From contig JAIELR010000106.1 of NCBI GenBank assembly GCA_019752835.1, positions 1 through 6,319 of the forward strand: a DNA stretch of 6,319 bases, in the 5' to 3' direction. Every line of letters begins with the position of its first letter. Position 1 is the first letter of the stretch. The position numbers and the translations under genes were made by a program. Positions 1 through 3,581 of the stretch are shown in pieces. The notes under the pieces are model-generated. The model searched no databases. It was not told the DNA's origin and saw nothing but the letters and a program-made list of their open reading frames with translations. This stretch comes from Gammaproteobacteria bacterium. GTDB lineage: Bacteria > Pseudomonadota > Gammaproteobacteria > UBA1113.

Positions 1-1
1 A

Positions 2-424
2 GGCTTGACTTTTTGCCCAAATCCGACTGGATCAGCTGATTTAAAAGGGCCAGAAGCGGGCACTCCCACAAATGTTATGCCAGTCTATATAACCTGTACA
101 GTCTTTGCCCTCTTCCACCCCTCTTATTTGGATAATTTGCAAAAAAATATAGAAATATGGCTTGAAAGAAATGATAGTCATCCTCATTACGCTGCAATGC
201 TCGAATTTAAAAATCAAGGATACCAAAGAAAAGCTTCTAATCTAAAAAAAATAAGGAATGATTTAATACATATTATGGGAAGTCGTATAACATGGGAAGC
301 TGCTATTGGTAAAACAATAGGCCTATTAGTGTCTGAAAATAAACTAGATGAACAGGATTCTGACAACATTATTAATTATTTAGGTAAAGAATTTGTAGCT
401 GCGTTGACTAACTCGATGAAATGA
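2..424 (+). CDS. C-terminal part of a probable HEPN-domain (RNase-like) protein; 5' end not in window
   Basis: The frame is open from the first bases of the window, so this is probably the 3' part of a longer gene; the codons available as starts are TTG at 5 and ATG at 77, and neither has a ribosome binding site. Counting from the TTG, the product is 139 residues. The first 25 residues are rich in Gly and Pro and look unlike the rest; from about residue 38 the protein is charged and helical. Residues 81-89 read KIRNDLIHI-like, with R84-N85 and H89 forming the RN-x3-H motif that in HEPN proteins lies in a conserved helix and forms the RNase active site. A further helical stretch (about 98-135) follows. 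HEPN domains occur as RNase toxins and as effectors in abortive-infection systems; that role here is inference from one motif. The gene is much more AT-rich than its neighbours (15 GC in bases 121-180). It converges on the NACHT gene, so the two are not in one operon. Confidence 0.6.
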   Translation, partial: GLTFCPNPTGSADLKGPEAGTPTNVMPVYITCTVFALFHPSYLDNLQKNIEIWLERNDSHPHYAAMLEFKNQGYQRKASNLKKIRNDLIHIMGSRITWEAAIGKTIGLLVSENKLDEQDSDNIINYLGKEFVAALTNSMK

Positions 425-442
425 TGACTCGATTTTCATCGA
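413..442. repeat. Inverted repeat over the stop codon of the HEPN-like gene
   Basis: TCGATGAAA (413-421) is matched by TTTCATCGA (434-442), a perfect 9-bp arm with a 12-base spacer. It lies across the TGA stop at 422-424. It could form a weak hairpin at the end of the plus-strand transcript, but the arm is A/T-rich, the loop is long and no run of T follows, so it is not a typical intrinsic terminator. Confidence 0.35.
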
Positions 443-455
443 ACAAAATGATCAG

Positions 456-473
456 TAAAAACGAACGTTTTTA
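456..473. repeat. 18-bp perfect palindrome in the convergent intergenic space
   Basis: TAAAAACG at 456-463 is followed by AA and then its exact reverse complement CGTTTTTA at 466-473. As RNA it could form a 7-bp stem with a GAAC loop, with a U-tract in the 3' arm on either strand, so a weak bidirectional terminator for the two convergent genes is possible. A protein-binding operator is the alternative. The stem is nearly all A/T, which argues against strong termination. Confidence 0.4.
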
Positions 474-578
474 GCGCACATCGCCAGAATCAGTCGACAG
501 TCTCGGCAATGTTTCAGATAATGTTTTTTATCAGAAGTGGCATATGTTTTTCGATCATTTGAAACGTAACAGGCAACA

Positions 579-594
579 TGTTCCACGTGGAAAT
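579..594. promoter_or_regulatory. parS-like palindrome (possible ParB binding site)
   Basis: The bases read TGTTCCACGTGGAAAT. The central TTCCACGTGGAA (581-592) is a perfect 12-bp palindrome. From memory, chromosomal parS sites follow TGTTTCACGTGAAACA, with TGTTCCACGTGGAAC-type variants in pseudomonads; this sequence matches the first 14 of 16 bases of TGTTCCACGTGGAACA and differs only in the last two. It lies in the non-coding gap, 18 bases beyond the stop of the NACHT gene as transcribed. It might be a true ParB site, an operator, or a chance palindrome. An RNA hairpin reading (GGCA at 572-575 with TGCC at 594-597 outside it) is also possible but lacks a T-run. Confidence 0.4.
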
Positions 595-611
595 GCCTCC
601 CGACAACCCGG

Positions 612-3575
612 TTAGAAGGGGCGATAGGCAGATGAGCTATTTTCATTCTGCGCACGTTGGCGGTAACCCTCAAGCGCGTGCTTGGTTGTTTCACTCGCAT
701 AACGATCCAGCCGGGCAATGGCAGCTGCCGCAGCTTCTTGAACAGCGTCATGATCATCGCTCAGCAATACCACCAGTTGTGCTTGAAGTGCCTCGTTGGC
801 AAACTTGCCGAGGTACCTAATCGCTTCGGTAGCCGCTTGCCGAACGCTGGCTTCGTTGTCTTTGATTAAATCGATGAGTTTAAGCTGTAGCCTCTCAGAG
901 GCATGCTGGCCAAGGTAGCCAATTGCCCTGGCAACGGCTTTTCGGACCGAAGAGGTATTATAAAGGGAAGGGTCATCTGTGAGCCGCTTGAAGCTGGTCT
1001 TGAGCGACTCGCTGGCGTGCTCACCGAGGCGTCCAATTGCCCAGGCAGCGGATTTTCGAACGCTGGCTTCGTTGTCTTTGATTAAATCGATGAGTTTAAG
1101 CTGTAGCTTCTCAGGGGCATACTGGCCAAGGGAGCCAATCGCTTGAGCAACGGCTTTTTTGACATTGGGGTCTGCATTACTCGTCAGCGGCTCAATAGCG
1201 TCTTTAAGCCTTTTAGAGGCGTACTGACCCAACCGGCCAATTGTCTTTACAGCAGCTTCTTGTAAATCAGCTCGCTTTACTGCAATCATTATTATTTTTT
1301 CAAGAAAATCAGGCAGAAAACACCCCAGCTTTCCCAACCATTGAAGCAATACTAAGGGATGTTCATTCCACGTCTCCTCTAAAAAAATCTTTATGCTTGG
1401 GATGTCCAATAAACGTTTAGATAAAAAATCCCACTTATCGGGTATATAGTATATCTTAGTTCGGTGCTCGTCTTTCTTAGCCGCATCCATTGCAGCATTC
1501 AAATAGTCCAATAGTACGTTAGTTACTTTGTCCGCGCACTGAATTTTTGCTAGTGCGTCATGGCAAGAAGCAAGTGCTGAGTCCAATAAGCGGCAGGCAT
1601 GCAAAAAAGAAGGTTCTGAGGCAAGATTATACCGCTTCCGCCATCTTTCGAATGTTAATTTCTCATTCGGCAAGGGCAAGTAGTAGTCTTTCCAAGCCAC
1701 GTTAAGCAATTCATTCACGACCGCGTAACCTTGATTTTGCTCAGGCTGCGTTAAGAAAATGTTGGCGACTGCAGGTTCACTTAAGAGCCCCACTAAAAAG
1801 AGCTGTATCCGATAACAAAAAGGAGCATCAATTTCTTTGATATAGAGTTCGATTTGTTCCCTACTGCATTGGACCAACCGCCTTGCTAATGCATAAGCAG
1901 CTAAAAATTCTTGATAGGTTAAGTGCTGAAAGTAATAGTCTTGCTCAAGCCGATTGGGTTTTTTAATGCCCATCGGCGTCAGCAAACCAAAATGGTCAAA
2001 CGCGGCCTCAAGCTGCTGGAGACCTTCTACGGTCTGCAAATTTTTTGCCTTAGCGCAAAAAGATGGAGCATTGCGGAAAGTCGATATCCTCCAAACCACT
2101 TGTTGTCTTTGCATGGCCTCTAAGGCACAAACTGAGAGCCAATTGAGTACATCCTGACAACGCAATAGCAAGATTTCTTCAGGTAAATAGGCAAGCTGAG
2201 CCTTCTTTCCACGCAAAAGTAACTCAGGATATTTTGCTAGATATCGTCGACAAAGCACCACAAGCATTCGAGTATATAATTGGGTTAAATCACTGCCTTG
2301 TCCTGATTGGGGTAAGGGTTTCTTCTGTTCTAATGTATCAAGCGCCACACTGCACAATAACTCAAGTTGCAAAGGGACCTTGGCCAAAAGCTGCAAGTCA
2401 GGCTGAGTAAGCCATTGTTTTATGCTATTTTTCTCTTCTGGACTAAAAGACCACGTACTAAAAAAGCGCTCGACATAGTTATTTATCTGAGCGGATGAAA
2501 ACCCGTTCAAGGCCAGATGATAAGTGGCTGTTGCCAGCTTTGAATCCTCTGCCACATGAGGACGGGTGGTGACTAACCAATAATCATGTGCCAGCAGCAC
2601 GCGAAGAAATTCAAACTGCTTTTTAAGCGGATTATGCGCATGAGGCTCGAGTAGTTCACTGACCTCATCCAGTCCATCCAGCAATAAGAGCACAGGACGG
2701 GGTAAAAACGGTTTCATCTCATCCGAGCGTGTTAAGCACAGCATCAGCACAATCAACTCTGCTCCCTGCAAATCAGGAAAAGCTTCTTTTAACCATCCCA
2801 TCAATAAATGCTGGCTGGAAGACAGTTGATTCGGTAGGTGCGTATTTGACCAATTCGTTTCTTCCAACGCATGCACACACAAATCGCGTAACCGCACATG
2901 CACAAGTAAACAAAAGGTCTCACGCCAATGGGTAAGGTCAATGGGCGAGGGAGTCTGGTTTTGCTTATCATATACCTTGCCCCATTGTGCCGCCAAACAC
3001 CGAAGCAGGGTGGTTTTTCCGGCACCGGCTACGCCCCTGACTACCAACCGACGGGGCAACTTGGGCTCCTTTGAGTCTTGATTGGCGTTCCTCACCCGAT
3101 AAGTTGCTGCCTGCCAAAGTGCACTTATCCCAATGCAGCTATCCTGACGATGCAGTGGTTCATCATCGAGGCTTAAATCACTCTCTTTCTGGTTGTTTTG
3201 AATCAAAGCTCTCTCACGAGCAGCTTTTTCCTCTTGTTGGTCAAGCGTTAATTCAACATAGCAGTCATCGAGGGTCGCTTTGCTCGATTCTTCCAGTAGA
3301 TAAGGTAAGCCGATATCAAGTCGGTACCCCTTGCTTAAGCAAACATCAATGGAAGCCATGAGCGTTTGCAGTTTACTCGGCTCTGCAAACAGTTGTGCTA
3401 TTTCAGCGGCAAGTTTTTCTGCGTCAGACGGCGAGGTCGCATAATGGTGATGAAATTGCTGCGACCCAATAATCGTCATCACCTCTGCATAAAGCACGCC
3501 CGTCTTCACCTGACCATACACAATCAATGGCTGTTTTAAGTTGACTTCACCACCACCATGCTCTACTGGTGGCAA
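612..3575 (-). CDS. NACHT-domain STAND NTPase with C-terminal HEAT repeats (candidate anti-phage NLR-like protein)
   Basis: The product is 987 residues if it starts at TTG 3575. Residues 1-140 are of unknown type, with two strand-like stretches (about 17-48), a helix (51-64) and a charged stretch. The NACHT domain follows: Walker A GVAGAGKTT (181-189), Walker B LLLLDGLDE (296-304) with the NACHT-type acidic pair D303/E304, a sensor-like TTRP (336-339), a GFSSAQINNY helix (358-367), a VPLQLELL stretch (400-407) and a QHLTYQEFLAAY motif (550-561), all usual in bacterial NACHT proteins. Residues about 770-965 hold six HEAT-like repeats spaced 34 residues apart (one of 38), each with a V-R/K-x-A-A core. 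In the family, the NACHT module binds ATP and oligomerises when the repeat region senses a trigger; several bacterial NACHT proteins defend against phage. The start is uncertain: there is no ATG before residue 33 and no Shine-Dalgarno sequence. The gene begins 5 bases after the stop of the upstream gene, so translation is coupled or arises by frameshifting. Confidence 0.95.
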   Translation of the reverse strand: MPPVEHGGGEVNLKQPLIVYGQVKTGVLYAEVMTIIGSQQFHHHYATSPSDAEKLAAEIAQLFAEPSKLQTLMASIDVCLSKGYRLDIGLPYLLEESSKATLDDCYVELTLDQQEEKAARERALIQNNQKESDLSLDDEPLHRQDSCIGISALWQAATYRVRNANQDSKEPKLPRRLVVRGVAGAGKTTLLRCLAAQWGKVYDKQNQTPSPIDLTHWRETFCLLVHVRLRDLCVHALEETNWSNTHLPNQLSSSQHLLMGWLKEAFPDLQGAELIVLMLCLTRSDEMKPFLPRPVLLLLDGLDEVSELLEPHAHNPLKKQFEFLRVLLAHDYWLVTTRPHVAEDSKLATATYHLALNGFSSAQINNYVERFFSTWSFSPEEKNSIKQWLTQPDLQLLAKVPLQLELLCSVALDTLEQKKPLPQSGQGSDLTQLYTRMLVVLCRRYLAKYPELLLRGKKAQLAYLPEEILLLRCQDVLNWLSVCALEAMQRQQVVWRISTFRNAPSFCAKAKNLQTVEGLQQLEAAFDHFGLLTPMGIKKPNRLEQDYYFQHLTYQEFLAAYALARRLVQCSREQIELYIKEIDAPFCYRIQLFLVGLLSEPAVANIFLTQPEQNQGYAVVNELLNVAWKDYYLPLPNEKLTFERWRKRYNLASEPSFLHACRLLDSALASCHDALAKIQCADKVTNVLLDYLNAAMDAAKKDEHRTKIYYIPDKWDFLSKRLLDIPSIKIFLEETWNEHPLVLLQWLGKLGCFLPDFLEKIIMIAVKRADLQEAAVKTIGRLGQYASKRLKDAIEPLTSNADPNVKKAVAQAIGSLGQYAPEKLQLKLIDLIKDNEASVRKSAAWAIGRLGEHASESLKTSFKRLTDDPSLYNTSSVRKAVARAIGYLGQHASERLQLKLIDLIKDNEASVRQAATEAIRYLGKFANEALQAQLVVLLSDDHDAVQEAAAAAIARLDRYASETTKHALEGYRQRAQNENSSSAYRPF
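841..891 (-). repeat. HEAT-repeat coding duplication, copy 2 (C-terminal copy)
   Basis: These 51 bases are identical to 1057-1107, exactly 216 bases (72 codons) away, in the same reading frame. They encode residues 896-912 of the NACHT protein (LQLKLIDLIKDNEASVR). Similarity continues beyond the exact block: over the 34-residue unit, 27 residues match the other copy. Identity at the nucleotide level, including third positions, shows a recent duplication or gene conversion of a two-repeat (about 72-residue) unit rather than only protein-level conservation. Confidence 0.85.
1057..1107 (-). repeat. HEAT-repeat coding duplication, copy 1 (N-terminal copy)
   Basis: This is the partner of 841-891, identical over 51 bases and encoding residues 824-840 of the NACHT protein. 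Just outside the block the copies diverge (for example 892 C against 1108 T, 899 A against 1115 G, 905 G against 1121 A), so the event is recent but not brand new. Direct repeats of this length inside one gene can recombine and change the number of HEAT repeats. Confidence 0.85.
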
Positions 3576-3581
3576 TGAAGT
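3544..3581 (-). promoter_or_regulatory. 15-bp mRNA stem-loop at the junction of the two large genes
   Basis: Read on the minus strand, ACTTCATTGCCACCA (3581-3567) pairs with TGGTGGTGGTGAAGT (3558-3544) around an 8-base loop GTAGAGCA (3566-3559). All 15 positions pair in RNA, twelve by Watson-Crick pairs and three (the TTG of the 5' arm) by G-U wobble. The 5' arm begins with the last base of the upstream stop codon TAA (3583-3581) and contains the TTG start candidate of the NACHT gene at 3575-3573. The stem can therefore stall ribosomes arriving from upstream, hide the TTG from free ribosomes, or both. It has no T-run after it, so it is not an intrinsic terminator. Confidence 0.65.

Larger units (their letters stand above)
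425..611. other. Convergent intergenic region without a supported gene
   Basis: These 187 bases separate the plus-strand HEPN-like gene from the end of the minus-strand NACHT gene. I see no convincing coding sequence in them. They contain the 18-bp A/T palindrome and the parS-like site listed separately, plus a short GATAA/TTATC inverted repeat near 516-532. No clear GC-rich hairpin followed by a T-run is present for either gene. Confidence 0.6.

Noticed and set aside
500..540. Intrinsic terminator around the GATAA/TTATC repeat and T-run near 516-532
   Set aside because: The stem is only 5 bp of mostly A/T pairs and the T-run lies in the loop, not after the stem.
452..757. Minus-strand reading frame of 101 codons across the intergenic gap and the end of the NACHT gene
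   Set aside because: It overlaps the clearly coding HEAT region in another frame, is rich in Arg, Cys and His in a random-looking way and has no ribosome binding site. It is a shadow frame.
578..1085. Three plus-strand frames (578-820, 657-869, 903-1085) opposite the HEAT repeats
   Set aside because: They are antisense to a well-supported repeat domain, and their repeated peptides simply mirror the HEAT duplication on the other strand.
681..1268. CRISPR or non-coding tandem repeat array
   Set aside because: The repeats have protein-coding periodicity of 102 bases (34 codons), keep one frame and vary at codon third positions. They encode HEAT repeats.
3477..3479. First ATG of the NACHT frame (residue 33) as its start
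   Set aside because: The GAGG before it is only 2 bases away, too close for efficient use, and the 32 residues upstream look like part of the same strand-rich module. It remains a fallback.
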